64,000 nt of DNA from Clostridium guangxiense (GCF_021043395.1 NZ_JAJNKE010000006.1:1-64000); one strand, 5' to 3'; shown: positions 9,906 to 19,315, numbered from the stretch's first letter. A program made the numbers and translations. The notes: generated by a model not told the origin, from the sequence alone.

Positions 9906-11444
9906 ATGAAAAAAGTAAGTAAGAATAAGTTATTTGTATTAAATTTTATTGCAAGTATAGTATCAACAATTATTAATTATGGAATTAGCTTTTTATTTAC
10001 TCCATATTTAGTAAGAGTCGCAGGTAGTGAAGCATATGGCTTTGTTGGATTGGCAAATAATATGGTTAATTATGCGACAATAATTACAATTGCTTTAAGT
10101 TCTGTGGCAGGCAGATTTATAACTATAAAATTTTATCAGGGGAAAAATGAAGAGGCGAATAAATATTTTAACTCAGTAGTATTTGCCAATATATTTATTG
10201 CAGTAGCTTTTGCTATTGTATCTATACCATTAGTGGCCAATTTACAAACTTTTATAAGCATACCTAACAATTTAATTAATGATGTTAAATTGTTATTTGA
10301 ATTCGTAGTAATTAATTTTTTAATTACTATTGTTTCAGATGTATTTTCAGTTGCTACATTTATTACTAATAAATTATATTTATCTAGCTTGGGTAATTGT
10401 ATAGCAAGTGTTATTAGGGTATTATTGCTATGGGCTTTCTTTGGATTTTTACCGACAAATATTGCATACATAAGTATAACAGCAACTATTTGTTCAGTTG
10501 TATTGTTCATATATAATTTTATACTAACTAAGAAATTAATTCCGGATATTAAACCCAATATTAAAGAATTCTCGCTTGAAAAAATCAAAGAGTTAATTGG
10601 TGCAGGTATTTGGAGTTCTGTTACTAAATTATCACAGGTATTATCAGATGGGTTAGATTTATTGATCAGTAATATAGGTGTAAGTTCATATGCAATGGGA
10701 CAGTTATCCATTGCATATACGATTCCAACTATTTTAAGTTCTGTAGTGAGTACTGTTACTTCATTATTTAATCCACAGCAAACTTATTATTATGCTAAAG
10801 GAGACATCAAGTCTGTTGTACATGAAATAAAATTAAACATGAAATTAACAGGCTTTTTTATAAGTGTGATATTTTGTGGTATAGTTGTATATGGATATGA
10901 ATTCTTTAAGTTATGGGTTCCTAGTGAAAACATTGATATGATATATACACTGTCATTATTATCAATAATTTCTGTATTGGTTTCAGGAGTTGCTACGCCT
11001 TTAACAAGTGTATTTTTATTAACAAATAATTTGAAAGTAAATTCTTTAGTATGGTTGATTGTAGGTACTTTTGATACGATAATAGTATTGATTTTTGTCA
11101 AGTTTACATCTTTTGGTGTTTATGCTGTAGCAGGAGTAAGTAAAATGGCTATGGTATTAATGTACTTAACATATTTACCAGTATATGCAGCTAAGTGTTT
11201 GAAGATTTCCAAAAAGACATTTTATCCCATTATATTTAGATATATATTTAATACAGGTTTGATGTTATTAATTTTTATGGGAGTTAAAAAACTTTTACCA
11301 GAAGCTCAAAATTTTTTAATTTTTATTCCCAATTGTATAATATTAAGCTTAATAGGGTTTATATTTAATTTTATTATATTTTTAAATAATGATGAAAAAA
11401 GTTATATTATAAAAATATTTGTTAAAAAATTTAAAAAGATATAG
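9906..11444 (+). CDS. Wzx-type oligosaccharide flippase (MOP superfamily)
   Basis: This 512-residue protein has about 12-14 hydrophobic segments spread over its whole length and the N-terminal pattern YGISFLFTPYLVRVAGSEAYG, which is typical of polysaccharide-transport (PST/Wzx) members of the MATE/MOP flippase superfamily. It should move the undecaprenyl-linked repeat unit across the membrane for polymerisation by the Wzy-like protein at 1398. The motif GIWSSVTKLSQVL near residue 235 marks the start of the second six-helix bundle. The ribosome site is weak (AAAGAGAAATTGAG upstream of ATG 9906). It is the only flippase candidate in the locus and has normal length, with no sign of damage. Confidence 0.88.
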   Translation: MKKVSKNKLFVLNFIASIVSTIINYGISFLFTPYLVRVAGSEAYGFVGLANNMVNYATIITIALSSVAGRFITIKFYQGKNEEANKYFNSVVFANIFIAVAFAIVSIPLVANLQTFISIPNNLINDVKLLFEFVVINFLITIVSDVFSVATFITNKLYLSSLGNCIASVIRVLLLWAFFGFLPTNIAYISITATICSVVLFIYNFILTKKLIPDIKPNIKEFSLEKIKELIGAGIWSSVTKLSQVLSDGLDLLISNIGVSSYAMGQLSIAYTIPTILSSVVSTVTSLFNPQQTYYYAKGDIKSVVHEIKLNMKLTGFFISVIFCGIVVYGYEFFKLWVPSENIDMIYTLSLLSIISVLVSGVATPLTSVFLLTNNLKVNSLVWLIVGTFDTIIVLIFVKFTSFGVYAVAGVSKMAMVLMYLTYLPVYAAKCLKISKKTFYPIIFRYIFNTGLMLLIFMGVKKLLPEAQNFLIFIPNCIILSLIGFIFNFIIFLNNDEKSYIIKIFVKKFKKI

Positions 11445-11516
11445 CTGAGATTTATTCTAGCATCGTTAAATAAAAAGAAAATTGGTTAAACGAAAGAGAA
11501 CACATATGAAAAATTT

Positions 11517-11750
11517 GTGTTGTTTCGAAGAAAGAATAAGTTTAGATATTATCCAAGTGCTTATTCCAACACAGTTAAATACGATTATATTATGTTTATG
11601 AAATATTGGTGTTTATATGATTGTATGAAAAGATATATAGTAGGAGAAAAAGTAGCTTGGATAGATTTTGAATTTAATTATGAAGGAGATAAATTTATTG
11701 ATTTTGAAGAATTCAGTTTTATGTGGTATTATGAATTTTTCGAAATTTAA
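11517..11750 (+). pseudogene. small fragment, possibly from a HtrL/WlaTC-like glycosyltransferase
   Basis: The open frame begins with GTG at 11517, has no ribosome site and encodes 77 residues rich in aromatic amino acids (RYYPSAYSNTVKYDYIMF, then VAWIDFEFNYEG). The VAWIDF-F pattern faintly recalls the HtrL/YibB/WlaTC glycosyltransferase family, which is much longer, so I read it as an internal fragment. A short ATG-led frame overlaps it at 11506 in another register, and 11751-11860 holds more out-of-frame text with stops, supporting decay. The assignment is from memory of the family and is uncertain; it may instead be a small lineage-specific gene. Confidence 0.35.
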
Positions 11751-11923
11751 CTAAAAAATAATGGAAGCTTTATTGATATTAGATTGCATTGATGATGACC
11801 AACAATAGAACATAAACTGAAAACTGTATTTAAAAAGAATAATAAAAATTAAAAAAATTTACAGAAAGGTGTTATAAAACAGTTCCTAGGTATTATAAGT
11901 AAATAGCTGTTTTGTTAATAATT

Positions 11924-13099
11924 ATGGTTATAAATAAAAAAGAATCAGAATGTTGTGGTTGTACCGCATGCGTGTCAATATGTCCTAAGTCTGCAATAAA
12001 TATGCAAGATGACGATAAAGGATTTAAGATACCAATAGTCGATTTAGAAAAATGTATTGATTGTGGATTGTGTGATAAAGTATGTCCTTATAATAAAATT
12101 ATATGTAAAAAAGAAAATAAGGATGTAGAAATATATGCTGTTAAACGAAAAAATGAACAAGATAGAATGGCAAGTCAGTCTGGTGGCGCTTTTTCTTCTA
12201 TTGCAGAATATGTCATTAAAAATAATGGTATTGTATTTGGTGTAAAAAGTGATCAATATAATGTATATTATACTAGGATTAATAATATTAGCGAATTGAA
12301 TTGCTTGAAAGGCTCAAAATATGTTCAGGCAGAAGTGCGGAATACATATTCAGAGGTGATGAATGACTTAAATAAAGGATTAATGGTTTTGTATTGTGGA
12401 ACTGCTTGTCATATTAATGGGTTAATTAGTTTTCTAAAGTTAAAAAATATAAAAACAGAGAATCTAATAACGTGTGATTTGATTTGTCATGGAGTACCTT
12501 CTCCGAAGATATTTAAAGAATATTATAAATATCTTAAAAAGAAGTATGGTATTATCTCAGAATTTAACTTTAGAAGTAAAAAAATTACTGGTTGGCGTGG
12601 ATCCATTTCTTCATTTAAGGATAATAAAAACACATTAATTTCATCCAATAATTATGCTAATATTTTTTATAGTAATTTAGAATTAAGGGAAAATTGTTAT
12701 GATTGTCCATATGCATCCACGAATAGAATAGCAGATATAACTATTGGTGATTTTTGGGGTATAGAAAAATATTATAAAACCTTTGATGATAACAAAGGCT
12801 GCTCTGTTATGATACTTAATACAAAAAAAGGAAGGAGGATTTTTGAAAATATAAAAGAGGATATTGTATATCAAAAATTTAATATTGGTGAATGTATTCA
12901 ACCAAATTTGCAACATCCATCTGAAAAGCCTGATGAATATAATGAATTTTGGAATGAATATATGAACAATGGATTCCTTAGCGCTGTAACAAAGTATTGT
13001 GATTTTAATGATAAAAATGATTTTAAATATTCAATTATAAATCGTATCAAAAGAAAAAGTAAGTATTATTTGAAAAAGTGCTTAAAAAAATTAATTTAA
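11924..13099 (+). CDS. coenzyme F420 hydrogenase/dehydrogenase beta-subunit family iron-sulfur protein
   Basis: This protein of about 391 residues begins with two [4Fe-4S] ferredoxin clusters: CCGCTACVSICPKSA near residue 10 and CIDCGLCDKVCP near residue 47. These are followed by an F420-hydrogenase-beta-like region with GGAFSSIAEYVI near residue 88, CDLICHGVPSPKIF near residue 187 and CYDCPYAS near residue 260, which adds further Cys ligands. Such proteins recur in surface-polysaccharide loci beside pyruvyltransferases; they may reduce or otherwise modify a sugar precursor, but no reaction is established. I start at ATG 11924 rather than TTG 11912, although neither has a strong ribosome site. 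The end of the polysaccharide gene run lies here, followed by transposase debris. Confidence 0.8.
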   Translation: MVINKKESECCGCTACVSICPKSAINMQDDDKGFKIPIVDLEKCIDCGLCDKVCPYNKIICKKENKDVEIYAVKRKNEQDRMASQSGGAFSSIAEYVIKNNGIVFGVKSDQYNVYYTRINNISELNCLKGSKYVQAEVRNTYSEVMNDLNKGLMVLYCGTACHINGLISFLKLKNIKTENLITCDLICHGVPSPKIFKEYYKYLKKKYGIISEFNFRSKKITGWRGSISSFKDNKNTLISSNNYANIFYSNLELRENCYDCPYASTNRIADITIGDFWGIEKYYKTFDDNKGCSVMILNTKKGRRIFENIKEDIVYQKFNIGECIQPNLQHPSEKPDEYNEFWNEYMNNGFLSAVTKYCDFNDKNDFKYSIINRIKRKSKYYLKKCLKKLI

Positions 13100-13176
13100 T
13101 AGTAAGCGGTGGAATGGTTTTTTCCAAAGTTTGTTGATTTAGTGGCGCATCATTTCGTATAAAAGTATTCTAGACT

Positions 13177-13476
13177 TTAATAGTCAAAACTATTACGTCC
13201 ATACATGATGCGCTTTATGACTTTGAGTTTATTCACACTCCCTTCTGCTAAACCATTATTATACTGATATATTATGCTATTTTTAACAGCTTCTATATCT
13301 TTACAGGTTCCTTTAAGAAAGGACTGCAATTCTGGAATATCGTACTTTTTGGCTCCAGATATCCATATCTCTATTTCCTCTGCTTTGTTAGAAAAAATAA
13401 TTTTATGAAATTCTTTTATCAGAGTGTAAAGCTCTCCAAGTATTGAATATTCTTTTATGACGGTTTCATACTGTTA
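13177..13476 (-). mobile_element. ISL3-family transposase remnant (C-terminal part)
   Basis: Read on the minus strand, this stretch encodes about 99 residues between two stops and contains NNGLAEGSVNKLKVIKR followed by IMYGR, the near-invariant C-terminal DDE-transposase signature of ISL3 elements (NG-x-EG-x-VN-x-LK-x-IKR). The N-terminal part and catalytic start are missing, and text upstream of 13476 on that strand has stops and frame changes. The remaining bases of 13100-13621 hold no gene. With the IS110 remnant at 2779 it brackets most of the glycosyltransferase block, so it may be a relic of the events that exchanged these genes. Confidence 0.75.
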
Positions 13477-13621
13477 GTTTGAAAGATTCTGAATTTTTGA
13501 TATGTATAACCTTGGCTCCTTAATTCCAATACTTGATTTTCAAAAGGCTTATTGAATCATAATACAATATATGGTAAATTTATCATAGGTATAAATGTTC
13601 AAATAGACGAGGTGAATTTAA

Positions 13622-14649
13622 ATGCTTTGTGCTTTAATTATGGCAGGTGGAAAAGGCGAAAGATTTTGGCCATTATCAATAGATGAAAAACCAAAGCAGT
13701 TTTTAAGACTTCTTGGTGATAAAACTATGATTCAAATGACTGTGGAAAGATTAAAAAAGCGTATACCAATTGAAAAAAATTTTGTAATAACTGGAAAACA
13801 GTATGTTGATATTTTAGAAAAGCAGCTGCCAGAACTTCCAGAAGGTAATGTAATAGTTGAACCCGTTGGAAGGAATACTGCACCATGCGTTGGTTTGTCT
13901 GCTTTTATTATAAACAAGCGTTATAAGGATGCTTATATGGTTGTTTTACCATCTGATCATCTTGTTGTGAACGAGGATAAATTTCTTGATACTGTTAATG
14001 CAGCCTACGAGTTTGCCAAAAGTAAAAACAATGCGGTGGTTACTTTGGGCATGAAACCAAGTAGGGCAGAAACAGATTATGGTTATATAAAATTTGGAAA
14101 AGAAGAAGTTAAAATAGGTGAGTTTAATATTAAAAAAGTAGAAAGATTTGTAGAAAAGCCAGATAGGGATAGAGCAAAAAAGTATTTAAAAGATGGAAGT
14201 TTTTTGTGGAACGGCGGTATGTTTATATGGAGATGTTCAACGGTAATTGATCTCATAAAAAGGCATTTATCAAATACATACCATATTTTAAGTGAAATAG
14301 CTGTAGCTTCTGCAAATGAATTTGAGGACATGCTTGAAGAAAATTATTACAAAGTTGATAATATATCTGTTGACTACGGTATAATGGAAAAAGCTGAAAA
14401 TATATATGTAATACCAAGTGACTTGGATGGGATAATATAGGAACATGGTATGCAGTTAAAAGATATAATGCAAGGGATGTAAAAAATAATATATATGTTG
14501 GAAAAATAAAAAGTATAGAAAGTAAAAATAATATTGTTGTAGAACTTTCAGATGTACTTGTTGTGTAAAGGGATAATATAAATTTTATTTGTAAAAAAGG
14601 AGATATAGAAAGAATTAAGGAAGCAAAAAATAAAATTATACAGCAGTAA
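13622..14649 (+). pseudogene. manC: mannose-1-phosphate guanylyltransferase, frameshifted
   Basis: The frame from ATG 13622 encodes the GDP-mannose pyrophosphorylase catalytic domain: IMAGGKGERFWPLS at residue 7 (nucleotide loop), EKPKQFL, VEPVGRNTAP near residue 80, VLPSDHLV near residue 115 and FVEKPDRD. The reading stops at 14440, but a one-base shift near 14425 restores WDNIGTWYAVKRYN, a family motif. The second frame then meets a TAA after LSDVLVV, again with homologous-looking residues continuing to TAA 14647-14649. The C-terminal part is also shorter than in the roughly 350-residue family. I therefore call it a pseudogene: one frameshift, one nonsense codon and probably an internal deletion. 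No other GDP-mannose gene is seen nearby, so the ancestral polymer may once have contained a mannose-derived sugar. Confidence 0.8.
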
Positions 14650-14651
14650 AT

Positions 14652-14680
14652 TTGATAACAAATTTTTTAAAAGGTATAAT
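14652..14680 (+). promoter_or_regulatory. predicted sigma-A promoter for rfbA
   Basis: TTGATA at 14652-14657 and TATAAT at 14675-14680 are separated by 17 bases and lie about 55 bases before the rfbA start. The match to the vegetative consensus is good. It would allow the rhamnose genes to be expressed independently of the decayed gene upstream. Confidence 0.55.
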
Positions 14681-14735
14681 TAAAGTATAATATAAGACTA
14701 TATAAAGTACAAATGAATTGGAAAGGAGTCAAATA

Positions 14736-15608
14736 ATGAAAGGAATAGTACTCGCCGGTGGGTCCGGTACAAGACTTTATCCACTTACAAAATCAGTATC
14801 AAAGCAAATACTTCCAATATATGATAAGCCAATGATATATTATCCTATATCGGTTTTAATGCTTGCAGGAATTAAGGATATACTCATAATTTCAACTCCA
14901 CGTGATGTTGAGTGCTTTAAAGAGCTTTTGGGTGATGGCAGCCAGCTTGGAATTAATTTTGAATATGCAGTTCAGGATAAGCCAAGAGGACTTGCAGATG
15001 CTTTTATAGTTGGAGAAAAGTTCATTGGAAATGATAACGTTGCTCTTGTACTTGGTGATAACATTTTTTATGGCTATGGTTTTACAGAAAGGCTTTTAAA
15101 TGCAGCAAATAGAAAAGATGAAGCTACAATTTTTGGCTATCATGTAGCAAATCCCAAAGCCTATGGGGTTGTAGAATTTGATGATGACAATAATGTAATA
15201 TCTATAGAAGAAAAACCAGAGAAACCAAAGTCAAATTACGCTGTTCCGGGGCTTTATTTTTATGATAATGAAGTTATTAATATTGCAAAAAATGTGAAAC
15301 CATCCCCAAGAGGAGAGCTTGAAATAACAGATGTAAACAATGAGTATTTAAAAAGAGGAAAATTAAAGGTAGAACTTTTTGGAAGAGGAATGGCATGGCT
15401 TGATACTGGTACATGCAGTAACCTTTTAAGCGCCTCAAATTTTGTAGAAGCCATAGAAACCCGTCAGGGACGATACATAGCTTGCCTTGAAGAAATAGCT
15501 TATTTAAAAGGTTATATAAATAAAAACCAGCTTTTAAAATTAGCAGAACCTTTATCTAAAACTGCTTATGGACAATATCTCATTAATTTAGTAAGCGAAG
15601 ATGAGTAA
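14736..15608 (+). CDS. rfbA: glucose-1-phosphate thymidylyltransferase (copy 1)
   Basis: This 290-residue enzyme makes dTDP-glucose from dTTP and glucose-1-phosphate, the first step of dTDP-L-rhamnose synthesis. [11 protein letters not shown] at residue 9 is the nucleotide-binding loop. The expected Mg ligands are Asp108 in LGDN and Asp223 in WLDTGT, and the family motifs [19 protein letters not shown] and ELEITDVN are intact. The start is ATG 14736, which has AAAGGAG about eight bases upstream. A strong terminator follows immediately, so this copy is a single-gene unit. A near-duplicate lies at 17995; this copy keeps all conserved motifs and is the more likely functional one. Confidence 0.95.
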   Translation: MKGIVLAGGSGTRLYPLTKSVSKQILPIYDKPMIYYPISVLMLAGIKDILIISTPRDVECFKELLGDGSQLGINFEYAVQDKPRGLADAFIVGEKFIGNDNVALVLGDNIFYGYGFTERLLNAANRKDEATIFGYHVANPKAYGVVEFDDDNNVISIEEKPEKPKSNYAVPGLYFYDNEVINIAKNVKPSPRGELEITDVNNEYLKRGKLKVELFGRGMAWLDTGTCSNLLSASNFVEAIETRQGRYIACLEEIAYLKGYINKNQLLKLAEPLSKTAYGQYLINLVSEDE

Positions 15609-15612
15609 CAGT

Positions 15613-15656
15613 AATAGGGTTAAGAAAGGATTATATTTCTTAGCTCTATTTTTTTT
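15613..15656 (+). terminator. rho-independent terminator after rfbA copy 1
   Basis: The 15-base arms 15613-15627 and 15636-15650 pair completely if two G-U pairs are allowed, around an eight-base loop, and are followed by a run of eight T. A related hairpin occurs at 19081-19117, after the second rfbA copy. Confidence 0.8.
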
Positions 15657-15716
15657 ATAATTTAAGATTTTCTGAAGTGAAACGAAAGAAAATCAACATT
15701 TACTGTGAACTGAAAA
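15657..15716. repeat. intergenic repeat, short copy
   Basis: This is a short member of the repeat family described under findings. It carries the shared core AAGATTTTCTGAAGTGAAAC, the GAAAGAAAATCA arm and the terminal ACTGTGAACTG. The same core recurs at 17818 and 19120, each time downstream of an rfbA copy or the ATPase remnant. Confidence 0.55.
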
Positions 15717-15779
15717 AAGGTGAAGTACCAATAAAAATTGGGTATAATAATATTATAAAGATAAAAGTAGGTGATTTAA

Positions 15780-17307
15780 TTGAAAAGAGTACCCTATGGA
15801 ATTTCCAATTTTCAGGTTTTAAGAAAAAAGAATTATTTATATGTGGATAAAACAGCATATATTGAAATACTAGATAGATATGCGCCATATCAATTTTTTA
15901 TAAGACCAAGAAGATTTGGAAAAAGTTTGTTTATATCAATGCTGGAAAATTACTACGATATAAATAAAAAAGATAAATTTGAGGAGCTATTTGGTGATTT
16001 ATATATAGGCAAAAATCCAACAGAGGATAAGAATAGTTTTCTTGTTTGGAAAATCAGCTTTGCAGGTATAGATGCAGGGCATGGCGAAGATGAATTAAGA
16101 AAGAGCTTTAATATAAAAGTTATGTACTCGGTAAAAAAATTTTTGGCAAATTATTGTAATGTTTTTAAAAATGAAGTTATACCTGAAAATATTAATACTG
16201 CAGAAGCTTCGGTAGAATATATAACATATCTTTCTAGGAAAAGTAATATACCTGTTTTCGTTCTTATAGATGAATATGATAATTTTGCCGATGAGCTAAT
16301 TACTGGAGGTAGGCAGAGTACTTATAACAGCATACTTCACGGGGAAGGTTTTGCTAAAGTTTTTTATAAAGCCATAAAGGATGCAACTATGGACAATTTT
16401 TCAAGGATATTTATGACAGGGGTAAGTCCTATAATGCTAGATGATTTAACTAGTGGCTTTAATATAACTATGAACTATACTTTAGATAGAAATCTTAATG
16501 CTATGCTTGGGTTCACTAGAGATGAACTTTCATGGATTATGGCTGAGATGAGCATACAAGATACAGAAATTAGAAAAAAGATGTGTAAGGATATGACCGA
16601 ATATTATAATGGCTATAAATTTAGTGCAAATAGCAAATCAGTTTTTAACCCAGACATGACAATGTATTTTCTTAATAAATATTTAGATTATAATGAATAT
16701 CCAGAAGAAATGATAGATAATAATGTAAAGACAGATTATGGCAAGGTTAATCAATTGGCATATAATTTCAATGATAGAGAAGCTTTAAATGAAATAATGT
16801 CCACTGGTGAAACCTCAACCATTCTTGTAGATAGATTTAATATTAACACTATGTACAGTGAAAAAGAAAACTTTAAATCTCTTTTATTTTACCTTGGAAT
16901 GCTTACTATAAAGGAAAAAGAAAAATATTAAGATGATATTTCTCACTCTTTTAGGTGTTGATGCCACATATTTTATAAAAAGCGAAGACACACATACAGG
17001 AGATTGGGCGTCAGCCCATGTGATTCATGAACTAAAAACTAGTCATCTCTATAATAAATTAGATTATCAATATATAATGTTAAAAAGAAAAATCCAGCTA
17101 AAGGATATAACTAAATTTCAGTGGCTTATAGAGTTAAAATATATAAAAGAAAATGAAAAAAATACCCTTGAAAAAGTAAAGGAGCAAGGATTAAAACAAC
17201 TTGAAATGTATAGTGAAAGCAAAATGGTGAAAGAAGAACTAGATGGGGAAAATTTAAAGAAAGTATTGATTGTTGTAGTTGGAAAAAGAGCGATAAACAT
17301 ATATTAG
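15780..17307 (+). pseudogene. AAA-ATPase-like / PD-(D/E)XK nuclease-like protein, broken by an internal deletion
   Basis: From TTG 15780 (AGGTG upstream), 383 residues match the AAA-ATPase_like family: PYGISNFQVLRKKNYLYVDKT at the N-terminus, RPRRFGKSLF as Walker A near residue 41 and VFVLIDEYDNF as Walker B near residue 161. The frame stops at 16931. In another frame, 16933-17307 carries the family's C-terminal nuclease-like part, including FQWLIELKYIKENE and a final KKVLIVVVGK. Part of the joining region, including the first strand of the nuclease fold, is absent, so a deletion plus frame change has split the gene. Intact members are usually above 500 residues; their role is unknown and they often occur in many copies per genome. 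A second fragment of the same gene lies at 19218. Confidence 0.72.
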
Positions 17308-17425
17308 TGAGTGGCGAATCCATAAAGTTCCAATATAATTTTAAATAAAAAGATAGAATTTTTTATATTAAAAAAACAAAATTAATGATATAATAAATCA
17401 TAACATTTTTAAAGTAGGTGAGAAT

Positions 17426-17713
17426 ATGAATAAAGAAGACTTAAAAGCCATACAAGAACTATTAAGAGAAGAGCTTAAGCCTATAAAAGACCAGTTAGAA
17501 CCTATGAAATCTCAACTTAAGGAAAATACAGATATTTTAAAAGCTTTAGAACATAAAGTAGAAGTAAATAAAGCTGAAATAGATAAAATAAGCAATGATA
17601 TAGCACATATTAGTGGTCATTTAAAAAGCATAGATGAAAATATTGATGCAGTAAAAGAAGTTTTAGGAAGACATGAAGTAGATATAACTGTATTAAAGCG
17701 TAGGCCAGTATAA
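17426..17713 (+). CDS. small coiled-coil protein
   Basis: This 95-residue protein is almost entirely charged heptad-like helix (MNKEDLKAIQELLREELKPI onward) with no Cys and no membrane segment. A good ribosome site (AGGTGAG) precedes ATG 17426 and a terminator follows, so it looks like a real monocistronic gene. Similar small coiled-coil proteins are common as uncharacterised Clostridium genes; some resemble phage or plasmid accessory proteins. No function can be assigned. It lies between the broken ATPase and the second rfbA copy, inside the putative duplication. Confidence 0.6.
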   Translation: MNKEDLKAIQELLREELKPIKDQLEPMKSQLKENTDILKALEHKVEVNKAEIDKISNDIAHISGHLKSIDENIDAVKEVLGRHEVDITVLKRRPV

Positions 17714-17722
17714 GATTTAATT

Positions 17723-17754
17723 GAAGTCCTTAAATTATAGGGGCTTCTTTTTTT
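17723..17754 (+). terminator. rho-independent terminator
   Basis: GAAGTCCT at 17723-17730 pairs with GGGGCTTC at 17740-17747 (two G-U pairs) and is followed by a T run ending at 17754. It closes the coiled-coil gene. Confidence 0.8.
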
Positions 17755-17817
17755 ACATTCAAATTATGATTTTATGGTAGCTTTAGAAAAAATAAGAAGG
17801 GTCATATCTTAGCTCTA

Positions 17818-17935
17818 TTTTTATATAATTTAATATTTTCTGAAGTGAAACGGAAGAAAATAATCCATAACTGTGAATTGTGCACTGTGCTTTGTGAACT
17901 GAATAAGTTGTGCACTGTGAACTGCCAAAACCATA
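17818..17935. repeat. intergenic repeat copy
   Basis: This copy has the core TATTTTCTGAAGTGAAAC and then a run of degenerate seven- to nine-base units of the type TGTGAACTG / TGTGCACTG. It is preceded by the same CTTAGCTCTATTTTTAT text that forms the terminator after rfbA copy 1. Confidence 0.6.
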
Positions 17936-17994
17936 TAATAAATTGACAGTAAAATTATTATCTAAATGTACAACAAAATCTAAAGGAGTAAGTT

Positions 17995-18867
17995 ATGAAA
18001 GGAATAGTACTTGCCGGAGGTTCTGGTACGAGACTTTATCCACTTACTAAATCAGTATCAAAACAAATACTTCCAGTTTATGATAAGCCGATGATATATT
18101 ACCCTATATCTGTTTTGATGCTTGCAGGAGTCAGAGATATACTCATAATTTCAACTATGCGTGATGTTAAGTGTTTTAAAGAACTTCTTGGTAATGGAAG
18201 CCAGCTTGGAGTGAGCTTTCAGTATGCAGTTCAAGATAAGCCAAGGGGACTTGCAGATGCTTTTATAGTTGGAGAAAGTTTTATTGGAAATGATAATGTT
18301 GTCCTTGTACTTGGAGACAATATTTTTTATGGATATAGATTTACAGAAAGACTTTTAAGTGCAGCAAGTAGAAAGGGAGGGGCTACTATCTTTGGATATT
18401 ATGTTACAAACCCAAAAGCCTATGGTGTTGTAGAATTTGATAATGATAACAATGTAATATCCATAGAAGAGAAACCAGAAAATCCAAAGTCAAATTATGC
18501 TGTTCCAGGTCTTTATTTTTATGACAATGAAGTTGTTAATATTGCAAAGAATGTAAAACCTTCGGCTAGAGGAGAGCTTGAAATAACAGCTGTAAATAAT
18601 GAATATTTAAAAAGAGGAACATTAAAGGTAGAACTTTTGGGAAGAGGTATGGCATGGCTTGATACAGGAACCTGCAGTAATCTTCTAAGTGCTTCAAACT
18701 TTGTTGAAACTATTGAAAAAGATCAGGGACTTTATGTGGCTTGTCTTGAGGAAATAGCTTATAAAAAAGGGTATATAGATAAAAATCAGCTTTTAAGATT
18801 AGCAGGACCTTTAGCTAAAACTGATTATGGACAGTACTTAATTAATTTAGTAAGTGAAGACAAGTAA
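17995..18867 (+). CDS. rfbA: glucose-1-phosphate thymidylyltransferase (copy 2)
   Basis: This 290-residue paralogue of the protein at 14736 is collinear with it without gaps and differs at roughly 40 positions by eye. It makes dTDP-glucose if active. The catalytic loop [11 protein letters not shown], Asp108 (LGDN) and Asp223 (WLDTGT) are kept. However, two usually conserved motifs differ from copy 1: GYGF reads GYRF near residue 115 and ITDVN reads ITAVN near residue 199. This copy may therefore be under relaxed selection, or have altered regulation by dTDP-rhamnose. AAAGGAG precedes ATG 17995. The gene appears to have arisen by tandem duplication together with its downstream ATPase-like neighbour. 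Confidence 0.92.
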   Translation: MKGIVLAGGSGTRLYPLTKSVSKQILPVYDKPMIYYPISVLMLAGVRDILIISTMRDVKCFKELLGNGSQLGVSFQYAVQDKPRGLADAFIVGESFIGNDNVVLVLGDNIFYGYRFTERLLSAASRKGGATIFGYYVTNPKAYGVVEFDNDNNVISIEEKPENPKSNYAVPGLYFYDNEVVNIAKNVKPSARGELEITAVNNEYLKRGTLKVELLGRGMAWLDTGTCSNLLSASNFVETIEKDQGLYVACLEEIAYKKGYIDKNQLLRLAGPLAKTDYGQYLINLVSEDK

Positions 18868-18880
18868 TTTGAAATTTGAT

Positions 18881-19078
18881 TCAAAGGACAAAGTACAGAG
18901 TACAGAGGACAAAGGACAGTGAAGGATGATTTTTCTCAGCTACTCTTTGAAAAATCTAAAACTTAATGGTTGCACATAGCATGAAACCTAGTGTTCAGCG
19001 CAGCTGACAATATATAAGTTCTAAGATTTACCGAGTGAAGCGAAAGGTAAATCCACCTTCACTCTACTCTTCTTTACA
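18881..19078. repeat. long intergenic palindromic repeat
   Basis: The copy starts with tandem AGTACAGAG-type units and GTGAAGGATGATTTTTCTC, has a central CAGCGCAGCTGACA motif, and ends with the complementary GGTAAATCCACCTTCACTC and short CT-rich units. The ends are therefore inverted relative to each other and the whole could fold into one long imperfect hairpin. The 529 bases between rfbA copy 2 and rfbB contain this repeat, a terminator, a second repeat core and a gene fragment, but no intact gene. Confidence 0.65.
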
Positions 19079-19080
19079 TG

Positions 19081-19117
19081 GGGTTAAGAAAAATTTTATT
19101 TCTTAGCTCTATTTTTT
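19081..19117 (+). terminator. terminator-like hairpin homologous to that after rfbA copy 1
   Basis: GGGTTAAGAAA pairs with TTTCTTAGCTC around a short loop and is followed by TTTTTT. The sequence is nearly the same as the terminator at 15613-15656 and is followed by the same repeat core, which supports a duplicated block. Confidence 0.6.
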
Positions 19118-19217
19118 ACAATTTAAGATTTTCTAAAGTAAAACGAAAGAAAATCATCCATAACCTCTCCATTCTCAATTCTCCACTTTCAACTTAAAAA
19201 AGTAATGAAGTATTCCT

Positions 19218-19315
19218 ATATTAGATAGGTATGCACCATATCAATTTTTTATAAGACCAAGAAGATTTGGAAAAAGTTTATTCATATTAATGCTAGAGAA
19301 TTATTATGGTAAAAT
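19218..19315 (+). pseudogene. fragment of the AAA-ATPase-like gene
   Basis: About 32 codons read DRYAPYQFFIRPRRFGKSLF and then LMLENYYG, the Walker A region of the gene at 15780 with a nearly identical nucleotide sequence. Nothing before or after it matches, apart from the preceding repeat and terminator. It is a truncated second copy left beside the second rfbA. Confidence 0.8.

Noticed and set aside
10136-10711. A 191-codon open frame on the minus strand inside the flippase gene
   Set aside because: It lies antisense to a clearly homologous membrane protein, has no ribosome site and shows no recognisable motif; it is a chance reading of AT-rich hydrophobic codons.
15780-17307. The AAA-ATPase-like gene as a phage-defence system
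   Set aside because: The gene is split by a deletion and a second copy is a mere fragment, and the family's role is unknown, so no active defence function is supported.
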